A stretch of DNA of 64,000 nucleotides from Rhizobiales bacterium 65-79. GTDB taxonomy: Bacteria > Pseudomonadota > Alphaproteobacteria > Rhizobiales > Rhizobiaceae. Made by a program: the position numbers and the translations under genes. Below the pieces are notes generated by a model that was given only the letters and a program-made list of their open reading frames with translations, made no database searches and was not told the DNA's origin. The stretch is taken from contig MKRJ01000040.1 in assembly GCA_001896885.1 (NCBI GenBank), positions 1 to 64,000 on the forward strand. The letters run 5' to 3'. This document shows positions 44,839-54,664 of the stretch, in pieces; position 1 is the stretch's first letter; the number at the start of each line of letters is the position of its first letter.

Positions 44839-46302
44839 ATGAAGGCGCAACCGACGGCATCGCATTACGTCAACGGCCGCTATGTCGAGGACGATCACGG
44901 CCGGCCGCTCGACGTGACCTATCCGGCGACCGGCGAGACCATCGCGCATCTCCATGCCGCCACGCCCAACATCGTCGAACTGGCGATCGAGGCGGCGCGG
45001 GCCGCGCAGGCCGAATGGGCGCGCCTCAAGCCGGTCGAGCGCGGGCGCATCCTGCGCCGCGCCGCCGATCTGCTGCGCCAGCGCAACGCCGACCTCGCGC
45101 GGCTCGAAACGCTCGATACCGGCAAGGCGCTGCAGGAGACGCTGGTCGCCGACCCCGCATCGGCCGCCGACGCGCTGGAGTTTTTCGGCGGCGCGGTCGC
45201 CACGTTCCATGGCGATTTCGTCGATCTCGGCGGGCCGTTCGGCTATACGCGGCGCGAGCCGCTCGGGGTGTGCGTCGGCATCGGCGCCTGGAATTATCCG
45301 ATCCAGATCGCGGCCTGGAAATCGGCCCCGGCGCTCGCCATGGGAAATGCCATGGTGTTCAAGCCGTCGGAGAATACGCCGCTTTCAGCGCTGGCGCTGG
45401 CCGAGATCTACACCGAGGCCGGGCTGCCGGACGGGCTTTTCAACGTAGTGCAGGGCTTCGGCGATGTCGGCGCGGCGCTCGTCGGCCACGAGGCCGTCGC
45501 CAAGGTTTCGCTGACCGGCTCCGTGCCGACCGGCCGCAGGATCGCCGGCGCCGCCGGCTCGAAACTGAAGCATGTCACGATGGAACTCGGCGGCAAGTCG
45601 CCGCTCATCGTCTTCGACGACGCCGATGTCGAGAACGCCGTCGGCGGCGCCATGATGGCGAATTTCTATTCCACCGGGCAGGTCTGCTCGAACGGCACCC
45701 GCGTCTTCGTGCAGGACGGCATCCGCGAACGCTTCCTCGGCCGGCTGATCGAGCGCACGAAGAAGATCCGCATCGGCGATCCGCTCGATCCCGATACGCA
45801 GATGGGCCCGCTCATCAACAAGGCGCAGCACGAAAAGGTGCTTTCCTATATCGAGGCCGGCAAAAAGGAGGGCGCCACCCTCGCCCATGGCGGCGGCGTG
45901 CCGAAGCTTCAGGGCTTCGAGAATGGTCTTTTCGTGGAGCCGACGATCTTCACGCAAGTCGAGGACCGGATGACCATCGCGCGCGAGGAAATCTTCGGGC
46001 CGGTGATGTCGGTCCTCTCTTTCAGCGAGGAGGACGAGGTCGTCCGCCGCGCCAACGACACGGAGTTCGGGCTCGCCGCAGGCGTGTTCACGCGCGACCT
46101 GCCACGTGCCCATCGCGTCATCGCCGAGTTGCAGGCCGGGACGTGCTGGATCAACAACTACAACCTGACCCCGGTGGAGCTTCCCTTCGGCGGCGTCAAG
46201 CAGTCGGGAATCGGCCGGGAGAACGCGCTCGCGGCGCTGTCGCACTATTCGCAGTTGAAGAGCGTCTATGTGGAAACGGGCAACGTAACGAGCCCGTATT
46301 AG
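44839..46302 (+). CDS. betB: Betaine aldehyde dehydrogenase
   Basis: NAD(P)-dependent aldehyde dehydrogenase, 487 residues, oxidising betaine aldehyde to glycine betaine. Catalytic Cys in [12 protein letters not shown], Glu in [15 protein letters not shown] motif [10 protein letters not shown], and C-terminal TCWINNYN typical of BetB. The ATG at 44839 ([18 protein letters not shown]) aligns with rhizobial BetB starts; an ATG at 44824 adds five residues. Last gene of the cluster; an imperfect terminator-like dyad follows. Confidence 0.95.
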   Translation: MKAQPTASHYVNGRYVEDDHGRPLDVTYPATGETIAHLHAATPNIVELAIEAARAAQAEWARLKPVERGRILRRAADLLRQRNADLARLETLDTGKALQETLVADPASAADALEFFGGAVATFHGDFVDLGGPFGYTRREPLGVCVGIGAWNYPIQIAAWKSAPALAMGNAMVFKPSENTPLSALALAEIYTEAGLPDGLFNVVQGFGDVGAALVGHEAVAKVSLTGSVPTGRRIAGAAGSKLKHVTMELGGKSPLIVFDDADVENAVGGAMMANFYSTGQVCSNGTRVFVQDGIRERFLGRLIERTKKIRIGDPLDPDTQMGPLINKAQHEKVLSYIEAGKKEGATLAHGGGVPKLQGFENGLFVEPTIFTQVEDRMTIAREEIFGPVMSVLSFSEEDEVVRRANDTEFGLAAGVFTRDLPRAHRVIAELQAGTCWINNYNLTPVELPFGGVKQSGIGRENALAALSHYSQLKSVYVETGNVTSPY

Positions 46303-46303
46303 A

Positions 46304-46336
46304 AAGGCCGTGAGGCCGGCCTGCCGACGGCTTTTC
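46304..46336 (+). terminator. Possible terminator after betB
   Basis: An imperfect stem AAAGGCCGT...GAGGCC / GGCCTGCCGACGGC, with a small bulge, is followed by TTTT and lies just past the betB stop. It would end the bet transcript before the tRNA gene. Stem imperfection lowers confidence. Confidence 0.4.
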
Positions 46337-46390
46337 AAACGACCTCTCGGGACAGTTTGCCGCCTGCTACCTGCGATCTTCCATAAGCGC

Positions 46391-46419
46391 TTGCAGGATC
46401 GGAACCCGGACGCTATAAG
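46391..46419 (+). promoter_or_regulatory. Sigma-70 promoter of tRNA-Pro
   Basis: TTGCAG (46391-46396) and TATAAG (46414-46419) are exactly 17 bases apart, with the -10 element ending 15 bases before the tRNA gene. Strong match for a housekeeping promoter. Confidence 0.7.
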
Positions 46420-46434
46420 CCGCCCGTCTGGTCG

Positions 46435-46511
46435 CGGAGTGTAGCGCAGCCTGGTAGCGCACCTCGTTCGGGACGAGGGGGTCGCAGGTTCAAATCCTGC
46501 CACTCCGACCA
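46435..46511 (+). tRNA. tRNA-Pro (anticodon CGG)
   Basis: A 77-base cloverleaf. Acceptor stem CGGAGTG pairs with CACTCCG and the CCA end is encoded. The D arm is GCGC...GCGC. The anticodon stem CCTCG/CGAGG closes loop TTCGGGA with anticodon CGG at 46469-46471. The T arm GCAGG TTCAAAT CCTGC is canonical. It reads CCG proline codons, frequent in GC-rich genomes. Confidence 0.97.
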
Positions 46512-46543
46512 GTAAAATCAGCGGTTTACACGCATCCCCCAAC

Positions 46544-46750
46544 ATGCCGATCGAATGGACCGATCTCTCCGAGGACGAGCGGATAGCGCTGAAGCGGATG
46601 AACCGCGGCCCCTATCCGAATCTGGACAGCCGGATCGCGGAGCGCCTCATCGCGCACGGTCTGGCCGTGGAGCGGCCACGCGGCATCGGCATCAGCCGGG
46701 AAGGACGGGAACTGGTCATCAACGCGCTGCTCGCCGCCAGGGACAGTTGA
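46544..46750 (+). CDS. Small conserved hypothetical protein
   Basis: A 68-residue soluble protein (MPIEWTDLSEDERIALKRMN, then SRIAERLIAHGLAVERPRGI) with a wing-like C-terminal GISREGRELVINALLAAR. The pattern resembles the second half of a winged helix, as in many rhizobial short proteins, but no family is certain. It lies just after the tRNA gene. GC3 and codon use fit the genome. Confidence 0.65.
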   Translation: MPIEWTDLSEDERIALKRMNRGPYPNLDSRIAERLIAHGLAVERPRGIGISREGRELVINALLAARDS

Positions 46751-46828
46751 GCGGCGGCCATCCCGGGAACCAATTCGACGCGCCGGGGTTGATGGCTTCG
46801 AGCGGGTTGTCGAGAGGGAGGTTCCAGC

Positions 46829-46963
46829 ATGGCCACGAAACCCACCAAGGCCGGCGGCAAGATCGCGCCCACCGCAAAAAAGAACGAAGCTTCCAAACAC
46901 CTGAAGACTTCGAAGCCGAAAGCCTCAACAGCCAAGAGCGAAAAGCCGGCAGCCCGGAAGTGA
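46829..46963 (+). CDS. Small Lys/Ala-rich basic protein
   Basis: A 44-residue protein starting MATKPTKAGGKIAPTAKKNE. Lys and Ala make up about half of it, and there are no aromatic or Cys residues. It has a strong ribosome site GGGAGG nine bases before the ATG. Composition resembles histone-H1-like or C-terminal Lys-rich nucleoid proteins, so DNA or RNA binding is possible (inference from composition only). No known family. Too short for usual gene finders. Confidence 0.55.
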   Translation: MATKPTKAGGKIAPTAKKNEASKHLKTSKPKASTAKSEKPAARK

Positions 46964-47292
46964 CGCTCCGACAAACAACCAGAGCCCACGACATCCGGAA
47001 AGGGCGCCGGCGCCTTGGCATTGGATAAATACCTGCTCGAACGAGCCGCGAATGAAGTAGCGCGCCTCAAGCGGCGGACCGATGGCGACCTTGTAACGGA
47101 GGTTGAAATCGACCGCGATCCGGCGGCACTCCAAAGCCGTCTTGGCGATCCGGGCATGCAGTGATTTCCAACATGTTCTTCCGCCCGATGGAACGCCTGC
47201 CCGTATAAAAGAGCATGCATCCCTTCTTTCGGGCTGTTGCCTCGCATGTCGGGCTGCGGCAGAAGGTGCGCGTCTCCCGTCGAGGATCGGAA
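46964..47292. other. Gap with coding-like frames on both strands
   Basis: About 330 bases with no clear gene. On the plus strand a frame reads ALDKYLLERAANEVARLKRR and ends near 47163. On the minus strand a frame reads ECRRIAVDFNLRYKVAIGPP and on to EARYFIRGSFEQVFIQ; its codon use is more like the genome, but it lacks a clean start, and a neighbouring frame reads MLEITACPDR just before it. One of these may be a decayed small gene. I do not assign a product. Confidence 0.4.
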
Positions 47293-48387
47293 ATGGCCGA
47301 GGCTGCCCATGAAGTCGATTGCGTCGTCGTCGGCGCGGGCGTGATCGGGCTCGCGGTCGCCCGCGAGCTGTCAATGGCCGGGCGCGAGGTGATCGTGCTG
47401 GAGGCCGCCGGCGCCATCGGCACCGAGATTTCGAGCCGCAACAGCGAGGTCATCCATGCCGGGCTCTACTATCCGGCCGGCAGCCTGAAGGCGAAATTCT
47501 GCGCGCCGGGCCGCGCACTCCTCTACGACTATTGCAGGTCACACGCGGTGCCGCATCGGCGGATCGGAAAGCTGGTCGTGGCTTCGGGCGAGACCGAAAT
47601 CGGCACGCTCGAAGGGATCGCCACGCAGGCCCGCGCCAACGGCGTCGACGACCTCGAATTTCTCGAAGGCGCCAGGGCGCGGGCGATGGAACCGGCGCTC
47701 AACGTTTCGGGCGCGCTCCATTCGCCGAGCACCGGCATCATCGACAGCCATGCCTATATGCTGGCGCTCCGGGGCGACGCCGAGGACAATGGCGCGCTCT
47801 TCGCCTTCCATGCTCCCGTCACCGGAGGCGCGCTCGAAAAGGACGGCGTCCTGCTGCATGTCGGCGGCGGGGAGCCGGCGATGCTGCGCGCCCGGCTCGC
47901 GGTCAACGTGACGGGCCTCGCCGCGCGCAAGGTCGCGCTCTCGATCGAGGGCGTCGACGGCGTGCCGGAACTGAAATTCGCCAAGGGCAATTATTTCGGC
48001 CTTGCCGGCAAGGCGCCCTTCTCGCGGCTTATCTATCCGGTGCCCGAGCGCGGCGGTCTCGGTGTCCACCTGACGCTCGACCTCGCCGGCCGGGCACGGT
48101 TCGGCCCGGACGTGGAGTGGATCGAGCAGCCGGACTATTCCGTCGACGCCGAACGCGCCCTGCCCTTCTATGCCGCGATCCGGCGCTATTGGCCGGCGCT
48201 GCCGGACGGCGCGCTCTATCCCGACTATGCCGGGGTCAGGGTAAAGGTCGCGGGCGTAGAGCCGAACGATTTCCTCATCGGGACGGCGAATGCGCCGCTC
48301 ATCAATCTGTTCGGGTTCGAATCGCCGGGGCTGACGGCGTCGTTGGCGATCGCGCGGGAGATCGAGGCGATGGCGAGGGGGATGTAG
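47293..48387 (+). CDS. FAD-dependent oxidoreductase, L-2-hydroxyglutarate dehydrogenase-like
   Basis: A 364-residue DAO-fold flavoprotein. FAD motif VVVGAGVIGLAVARELSMAG at the N-terminus, then SSRNSEVIHAGLYYPAGSLK, which is typical of LhgO/L2HGDH proteins, GIIDSHAYMLALRGDAE and the C-terminal NLFGFESPGLTASLAIA. It probably oxidises L-2-hydroxyglutarate or a related hydroxyacid and passes electrons to the quinone pool. ATG at 47293 follows GAGGATCGG; the longer frame from 47215 has an unlikely N-terminus. Followed by a 39-bp palindrome. Confidence 0.87.
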   Translation: MAEAAHEVDCVVVGAGVIGLAVARELSMAGREVIVLEAAGAIGTEISSRNSEVIHAGLYYPAGSLKAKFCAPGRALLYDYCRSHAVPHRRIGKLVVASGETEIGTLEGIATQARANGVDDLEFLEGARARAMEPALNVSGALHSPSTGIIDSHAYMLALRGDAEDNGALFAFHAPVTGGALEKDGVLLHVGGGEPAMLRARLAVNVTGLAARKVALSIEGVDGVPELKFAKGNYFGLAGKAPFSRLIYPVPERGGLGVHLTLDLAGRARFGPDVEWIEQPDYSVDAERALPFYAAIRRYWPALPDGALYPDYAGVRVKVAGVEPNDFLIGTANAPLINLFGFESPGLTASLAIAREIEAMARGM

Positions 48388-48447
48388 CCAAAGCGGAGCG
48401 TGGTAAGTCCCCAGCTATGTGGGGCGCTGATCGGCTACCTTCATTTG

Positions 48448-48569
48448 CGTCATTCCGGGGCCGCGCAGCGGAACCCGGAATCCAGAACGCCGGCCTTGCT
48501 CATTGAGACTTGAATTGGCAACGGTACTGCTCTGGATTCCGGGTTCCGCTGCGCGGCCCCGGAATGACG
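48448..48569. repeat. Perfect 39-bp inverted repeat
   Basis: Arms 48448-48486 and 48531-48569 are perfectly complementary over 39 bases around a 44-base spacer; the arms begin CGTCATTCCGGGGCCGCGCA. It lies between two convergent genes (flavoprotein and acyl-CoA synthetase). Probably a mobile-type palindromic repeat rather than a terminator; a remote relative seems present at 52.7-52.9 kb. Confidence 0.9.
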
Positions 48570-48610
48570 GCCTGTGGTGAATGTCTTCAATCTCTAACTG
48601 TCCACATGGC

Positions 48611-50341
48611 CTACGCCGTCTTCACCACCGTCAGGTGCAGTTCCTCGATCATGGCGTCGCGCATCATGAATTTCTGCGCCTTGCCCGTCACGGTCATGGG
48701 CAGGCTTTCCCGGAAACGCACATAGCGCGGGATCTTGTAGTGCGCGATCTGGCCGCGGCAGAACTCGCGGATCTCCTCCTCGGTCGGCGGATCGCCGGCC
48801 TGCGCGACGATCCAGGCGCAGAGCTCCTCGCCATATTTGTCATCCGGCACGCCGAAGACCTGCACCTCTCGCACCTTCGGGTGGCGATAGAGGAATTCCT
48901 CCACCTCACGCGGATAGACGTTCTCGCCGCCGCGGATGACCATGTCCTTCACGCGGCCGACGATGTTGCAATAGCCCTCCACGTCGATGGTCGCGAGGTC
49001 GCCGGTGTGCATCCAGCCCTCCGCGTCGATCGCCTCCTTCGTGCGCTCCTCGTCGTTCCAGTAGCCTTTCATCACCGAATAGCCGCGCGTGCAGAGCTCG
49101 CCGCGTTCGCCGACAGGCACCGTCGCGCCGTCCTCGCCGACGATCTTAACCTCCAGATGCGGCAGGATGCGGCCGACGGTGGAGACGCGCTTTTCGATCG
49201 GATCGTCGGTGCTGCTCTGGAAGGAGACGGGGCTCGTCTCCGTCATGCCGTAGGCGATCGTCACCTCGCTCATGTGCATCTGGGAAACGACCCGCTTCAT
49301 CACCTCGATCGGGCACGGCGAGCCGGCCATGATGCCGGTCCGAAGCGAAGAGAGGTCGAAGCTCTTGAAATCGGGATGGTCGAGTTCGGCCACGAACATG
49401 GTCGGCACACCGTAGGCCGCGGTGCAGCGCTCCTGCGCGATCGCTTTCAACGTCGCGCCGGGCTCGAAGCCCTCGCTCGGGAAGATCATCGCCGCGCCCT
49501 TGGTGATGCAGCCGAGCGTGCCCATGACCATGCCGAAGCAATGGTAGAGCGGCACGGGGATCGCCAGCCGGTCCTTCTCGGTGAAATGCATCGCGTCGGT
49601 GACGAAGGCGGCGTTGTTCAGGATGTTCCGGTGGGTCAGCGTGGCGCCCTTCGGCGAGCCGGTCGTGCCGCTGGTGAACTGGATGTTGATCGGCTCGTCC
49701 GGCTCGAGACCGGCGGTGATGGGATCGAGCGCGGCAAGCGAGGCGTCGTCCGCCATCGCGACGACCTCCGCGAAATTATAGGCGCCGGGCGTCTTCTCCT
49801 CGCCGGTGCGGATGACGATCTTCAGGTCCGGCAGCTTCTTCGCCTTCAGTTCGCCCGGCGCGCAGCCGGCCATCTCGGGCGCCAGCGTCTGCAGCATGCC
49901 AAGATAGTCGGAAGTCTTGAAGCTCGCCGCCGTCACCAGCGCCTTGCAGCCGACCTTGACCAGCGCGAATTCGAGCTCGGCGAGGCGATAGGCGGGATTG
50001 ATGTTGACCATGATGAGGCCGAGCCGGGCGGTCGCGAACTGGGTCAGCACCCATTCGGGCCGGTTCGGCGACCAGATGCCGACGCGGTCGCCCTTCCTCA
50101 AGCCGAGCCTGTGCAGGCCGGCGGCCAACAGGTCCACCTGGCGGGCGAGTTCGGCATAGGTCCAGCGGATGCCGGGCTCGACAAAGACGGCGCCGTCGCG
50201 GGCGCCATGCCGCGCCACCGTCCGCGCGAAGGCGGCGGGAATGGTCTCGTTCAGAAGCGGCGGCCGGTCGGCGCCGCGCACGAGCGACATTCCGCCGATA
50301 GGCTCCATGGGGCGGGCATTCTTCTCGACCTTCCTGTCCAT
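48611..50341 (-). CDS. Acyl-CoA synthetase (AMP-binding, fatty-acid type)
   Basis: Adenylate-forming ligase activating a fatty acid with ATP and CoA. 576 residues. P-loop [37 protein letters not shown] and [20 protein letters not shown] hinge, and the catalytic Lys near the end (VTGKAQK). The [15 protein letters not shown] and NIVG variants fit medium/long-chain synthetases. Two ATGs (50347 and 50341) follow GGGAGGA; 50341 has better spacing. Divergent from the Tad-like genes. Confidence 0.92.
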   Translation of the reverse strand: MDRKVEKNARPMEPIGGMSLVRGADRPPLLNETIPAAFARTVARHGARDGAVFVEPGIRWTYAELARQVDLLAAGLHRLGLRKGDRVGIWSPNRPEWVLTQFATARLGLIMVNINPAYRLAELEFALVKVGCKALVTAASFKTSDYLGMLQTLAPEMAGCAPGELKAKKLPDLKIVIRTGEEKTPGAYNFAEVVAMADDASLAALDPITAGLEPDEPINIQFTSGTTGSPKGATLTHRNILNNAAFVTDAMHFTEKDRLAIPVPLYHCFGMVMGTLGCITKGAAMIFPSEGFEPGATLKAIAQERCTAAYGVPTMFVAELDHPDFKSFDLSSLRTGIMAGSPCPIEVMKRVVSQMHMSEVTIAYGMTETSPVSFQSSTDDPIEKRVSTVGRILPHLEVKIVGEDGATVPVGERGELCTRGYSVMKGYWNDEERTKEAIDAEGWMHTGDLATIDVEGYCNIVGRVKDMVIRGGENVYPREVEEFLYRHPKVREVQVFGVPDDKYGEELCAWIVAQAGDPPTEEEIREFCRGQIAHYKIPRYVRFRESLPMTVTGKAQKFMMRDAMIEELHLTVVKTA

Positions 50342-50528
50342 CGTCATTCCTCCCGATTCGTCCGGCCGGCCAGCGAAGGACCGGTCTCTCCTGCTCTCTT
50401 CATATAAACCCGGACAGGCCCTCGTCACGTGAACTTTCGGCCAGTTGCAATCCCGATGCAACTTTCTGCCATTTCCGGTTGCATTCCCCGAAATCGCGGC
50501 CTGAATGATTCCGCGGTTAGCTGGAGGC

Positions 50529-50975
50529 ATGGACAGGATTGTCTCACGCAAACCTTCGATCCGCGGCCTGGGCGGGTGCGTTGCCGGCACCTCGGCCGTC
50601 TAATTCGCCATCGTCGCGCCGATCCTCCTCCTGCTGCTGTTCGGCATGGTTGCCTGGGGCATCTATCTCGGCGCGAGCCATTCCATCCAGCAGATCGCGG
50701 CGGACGCGGCGCGCACGGCGGTGGCGGGCCTCGACGAGAAGGAGCGGGTCTCGCTCGCCGACAGCTATATCGAGCGGAACGTCTCCGGATATCCCTTCGT
50801 CGATCCGCAAAAGCTCGGGCTCGACATCAAGGACAATCCCGCCGACGCCAGCGAGTTCACCGTCGCGATCCGCTACGACGCACGCGACCTTCCGATCTGG
50901 AACCTGCTGTCCGGCCTGCCGCTGCCGGGCATGACGATCCGCCATTCCTCCACGATCCGCATCGGGGGCATGTGA
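50529..50975 (+). pseudogene. TadE-like pilus assembly gene with premature stop
   Basis: Pseudopilin-like TadE protein of the Flp/Tad pilus. From ATG 50529 the frame reads [20 protein letters not shown] then TSAV, a TAA stop at 50601-50603, and continues in frame as FAIVAPILLLLLFGMVAWGI to the stop at 50973. The family motif here is SAVEFAIVAP, so TAA stands exactly where the conserved processing glutamate (GAA/GAG) belongs; GAA to TAA is one change. The rest looks normal. Read-through or sequencing error cannot be excluded. The TadG-like gene starts directly at the stop. Confidence 0.8.
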
Positions 50976-52687
50976 ATGAGGAACGATCAGAAGCCGCATC
51001 CGCTCAAGGCGCACGCCAAGCGATTCCGCTCTACCTCCGGCAATGTGGCGACGCTTACGGCGCTGCTCATGCCGGCGGCGCTTACCCTCGCCGCCTTCGC
51101 GGTCGACCAGGGCTCGCTCTATCTCGAACGCCGTCACCTGCAGAACCTGACCGACCTCGCGGCCATCGCCGCCGCGGCGAACATCAGCCAGCCGGGCAAG
51201 GCGGCCAAGGCGCTCTTCGAGGCGAACGGGTGACCGACCTGACGCTGCTTTCCGATGCGGGAGAGACGAGCCTGCCCAACACGCTTCGCGTGGAGACCGG
51301 GCGCTATGTAGCCGATCCCGGGACGGCCGTCGCCTACCGCTTCCAGGCGGGCGGTTCGCCCGTCAACGCAGCCCGCGTCACCGTCAGGACGCTCGGCACG
51401 ACCTTCTTCGCCGGCAACCTGCTGCCAAATCCCGCGATCGGCACGACGGCGCTCGCCAGCGCGTCCAACGAAGCCGCTTTCTCCATAGGCTCCCGGCTCG
51501 CCAGCCTGAAGGGCGGGATCATCAACCAGCTTCTGGGCAAGCTGCTCGGAACGGATCTTTCGTTGAGCGTCATGGACTACAATGCGCTCCTAGGCGCCGA
51601 CGTGAACCTCCTCGGCTTCCTCGATGCGCTCGCCGGAAAGGCAAGCATCACGGCCGGCACCTATGACGACGTGCTGAACTCGGATGTGACCGTCGGCCGT
51701 TTCGTCTCCGCGCTCGCGGATGTCAGCCCGGGCCCGCAGGCGAACGCGGCGCTGAAGGCGATGGCGGCTGGGCTGGCGTCTTCGGATACGACCATTCCGC
51801 TCTCGCATCTCGTCTCGCTCGGCCCGATCGGCAAGCTGGCGCTCGGCACGGAGCCGCCCGGCCTCAACGCGAATGCGAACGTCATGTCGCTGATCACGGC
51901 GGGCGCCGCGCTCGCCGACGGCAGGCACCAGGTCGCGCTCGACCTCGACGCCGGCCTGCCCGGCATCGCCGGCGCGACGCTCAACCTCGCCATCGGCGAG
52001 CCGCCGCGAAACTCGCCATGGTTCTCGATCGGCGAAAAGGGCCAGATCGTGCGCACCGCGCAGACCCGGCTCAGGCTCGTCGTGCAGGTCGGCGGCCCCG
52101 GCGGATTGCTCGGCGCCTCGATCCGCGTGCCGATCTATCTGGAACTCGCCTTCGCCGAGGGGCAGCTCGGAGACATCTCCTGCCCGACCGGCCGGCCGGA
52201 CAGCCTCGACGTGAAGGTGAACGCCCGCCCCGGCATCGTGGAGGCGTGGCTCGGCGAGGTCGATGCCGCCGGGATGGACAATTTCACGAAATCGCCCGCC
52301 GTGCTGCCGGCGCAGCTGGTCAAGGCGCCGCTTGTGAGCGTGACCGGCGCGGCGCATGCGACCATGTCGAATCCCTCGCCGACCGTGCTCGACTTCTCCC
52401 CTTCCGATATCCGGAACGGGGCAGTGAAGAGCGTCTCGACGCATGATTTCACCGGGTCCCTGTTCGGATCGCTCCTCGGCGACCTGCGCCTCGACATCAA
52501 GGTCGGCGGGCTCGGCCTGTCGCTCCCCGGCGTGCTCAACGCGACCCTGAAAAATGTGCTGACCGCCGCCTCGCCGGCGATCGACACGCTTCTCGACAAC
52601 GTGCTGGCCACGCTCGGCATCAAGCTCGGCGAAGCGGATATCCGCGTGACGGGCGGGATTTGCGGGCGCTCGGTGCTGGTGCAGTAG
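50976..52687 (+). pseudogene. TadG-like pilus assembly gene, frameshifted
   Basis: TadG-like envelope protein (Tad N-terminal domain, then long repetitive extracytoplasmic part). The first 85 codons (SGNVATLTALLMPAALTLAA as membrane anchor; AVDQGSLYLERRHLQNLTDL) end at TGA 51231. The continuation, DLTLLSDAGETSLPNTLRVE and onward to SVLVQ, is in the next frame. The span is 3n+2 bases, so one missing base fits exactly, likely at GGG 51228-51230 (GGGG expected). The body has GGIINQLLGKLLGTDLSLSV and other hydrophobic repeats like other TadG-related proteins. No other tad gene (tadA, rcpA) is in the window. Confidence 0.8.
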
Positions 52688-52732
52688 CGGCCACTTCGGG
52701 GTCTCGACCGTCTGCCGGAGTGGAACGGCTCA

Positions 52733-52909
52733 GGCATGGATTCCCGGGTCGCGCCCTTCGCTTCGCTCGGGCTTGCCCGAGAATGACGAGACGTGGACAG
52801 GCGTTTCGCCAATCTCAAACGTTTGAGATTTCGTTCCAAATTCTACGCGTTCGTCATTCTATGGCGGAGCAGGCCGATAGGCCGTCGCGGAGACCATAGA
52901 ATCCATGCC
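52733..52909. repeat. Composite degenerate palindromic repeat
   Basis: Outer arms GGCATGGATTC (52733-52743) and GAATCCATGCC (52899-52909) are perfect inverted copies. Inside, ATTCTATGG (52856-52864) pairs with CCATAGAAT (52894-52902), and AGAATGACGA with TCGTCATTCT. It appears to be a decayed relative of the 48.4-kb repeat. Lies between the TadG-like pseudogene and the alpha-glucosidase gene. Confidence 0.65.
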
Positions 52910-52968
52910 GGAGCGTGTCCCCGCAAATCGCGGTCGATCACCAAGCCTGCAATCACGACCGCTCGGTT

Positions 52969-54624
52969 TCAGTCAGCGATTCCGAAAACAATCCCAAGCG
53001 CCGGCAGTGAAACCTTTTTCCCCTTCGGTTCCGGCGCCTCGAAACCGGGAACGTCGATGAAGCGCGCCTTGCCGAACTTCTTCGGCAGGTCGAATTTCAC
53101 CGCCTCGCGGCCGATGTTGAAGACGCAGAGCATCGCCTCCGCTCCCGAGCCGCGCTCGAAGGCAAGCACGCCCTCCGGCGCGTCGAGGAAGGCGATGTCG
53201 CCAGTAAGCAGCGCCGGATGCTCCTTGCGGAAGGCCAGAGTCGCCCGGTAGTGCGCCAGCACCGAGTTCGGATCGTATTCCTGGTTCGACACGGCCCGGA
53301 CTCTGTGCTCCTGCGGGATCGGCAGCCAGGGCTTCGCGCGGGAGAAGCCGGCATAGACGGCCAGTTCCTCCCAGACCATCGGCGTGCGACAGCCGTCGCG
53401 GCCCTTGAAGCCCGGCCAGAAGCGGATGCCATAGGGGTCGCGCAGATCCTCGAAGGCGATGTCCGCCTCGGTCAGGCCGAGTTCCTCGCCCTGATAGAGA
53501 CAGATCGAGCCTCGCAGGGCGCAAAGCAACGTCATGCAGAATTTCGCCAGGCGGTCGCCGTCGTCCCCCGGCTTGGCGAAACGCGAGACATGACGGGCGA
53601 CGTCGTGATTGGAAAAGGCCCAGCAGACCCAGCCGGCCCTCGAATGCTCGAAGGCCTCGACACAGCGGCGGATATGCGCCGCCGAAAGTTCCGGGCCGAG
53701 CAGGTCGAAGGTGTAGCACATGTTGAGCTTGTCGTTGCCGTCCGTATAGGCCGCGACTGTCTTCAGCGAACGGTCGCCGTCGCCCACCTCGCCGATCGAC
53801 ATGCGTTCGCGATAGGAATCAAGCAGCGCCCGCACCCGCTTGAGAAAACCTATGTTTTCCGGCTGGGTCTTGTCGTGGATGTGCTGCTGGAAGCCGTAGG
53901 GATTGGTGTCCGGCACATCGGAAGAAAGCGTGCGGGCAAGCGGCGGATTGTCGGTCAGCGCGCGGTCGTGGAAGTAATAGTTCACGGCATCGAAGCGGAA
54001 CGCATCCACACCGCGGTCCAGCCAGAAGCGCAGCGCGGCGAGCAGGGCCTCCTGCACCTGGGGGTTATGGAAATTCAGATCCGGCTGCGAGGCGAGGAAA
54101 TTATGCAGGTAGTACTGCTTGCGGACCGAGTCCCATTCCCAGGCCGGTCCGCCGAACACCGAAAGCCAGTTGTTGGGTGCGGTCCCGTCGGGCTTCGCAT
54201 CGGCCCAGACATACCAGTCGGCCTTCGGATTGTCGCGGCTCGAACGGCTTTCCTTGAACCACAGATGCCTGTCCGACGAATGCGACAGCACCTGATCGAT
54301 GATGATCTTGAGGCCGAGCCTGTGAGCCTCCGCGACCACCGCATCGAAGTCGTCGATCGTCCCGAACAGCGGGTCGACGGCGCAATAGTCGGAGATGTCG
54401 TAGCCCATGTCCGCCATGGGCGACATGAAGAAGGGCGACAGCCAGATCGCGTCGACGCCGAGCGAGGCGACATAGGGGAGCCGCTGCACGACGCCCTTCA
54501 GATCGCCGACGCCATCGCCCGACGTATCCTGGAAGGAGCGCGGATAGATCTGGTAGATGGCCGCGCCCCGCCACCATTCGGTCCCCCGCATGGTGGTCGG
54601 TTTCGCTTGCTTGACGTTCTTCAT
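52969..54624 (-). CDS. Alpha-glucosidase (GH13)
   Basis: A 551-residue GH13 enzyme hydrolysing alpha-1,4 (and possibly other) glucosides. Catalytic residues in DAFRFDAVNYYF (Asp nucleophile), IGEVGDGDRS (Glu acid) and FSNHDVARH (transition-state His-Asp). The N-terminal YQIYPRSFQDTSGDGVGDL and the length match rhizobial alpha-glucosidases AglA. ATG at 54624 is chosen; the longer frame adds a stretch that runs into the 54.7-kb repeat. Same direction as the glg genes and separated from glgX by that repeat, so co-transcription is uncertain. Confidence 0.9.
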   Translation of the reverse strand: MKNVKQAKPTTMRGTEWWRGAAIYQIYPRSFQDTSGDGVGDLKGVVQRLPYVASLGVDAIWLSPFFMSPMADMGYDISDYCAVDPLFGTIDDFDAVVAEAHRLGLKIIIDQVLSHSSDRHLWFKESRSSRDNPKADWYVWADAKPDGTAPNNWLSVFGGPAWEWDSVRKQYYLHNFLASQPDLNFHNPQVQEALLAALRFWLDRGVDAFRFDAVNYYFHDRALTDNPPLARTLSSDVPDTNPYGFQQHIHDKTQPENIGFLKRVRALLDSYRERMSIGEVGDGDRSLKTVAAYTDGNDKLNMCYTFDLLGPELSAAHIRRCVEAFEHSRAGWVCWAFSNHDVARHVSRFAKPGDDGDRLAKFCMTLLCALRGSICLYQGEELGLTEADIAFEDLRDPYGIRFWPGFKGRDGCRTPMVWEELAVYAGFSRAKPWLPIPQEHRVRAVSNQEYDPNSVLAHYRATLAFRKEHPALLTGDIAFLDAPEGVLAFERGSGAEAMLCVFNIGREAVKFDLPKKFGKARFIDVPGFEAPEPKGKKVSLPALGIVFGIAD

Positions 54625-54664
54625 CGACCGGCTTTCGCTGACAGATGGAAATTGGATGACAAGT

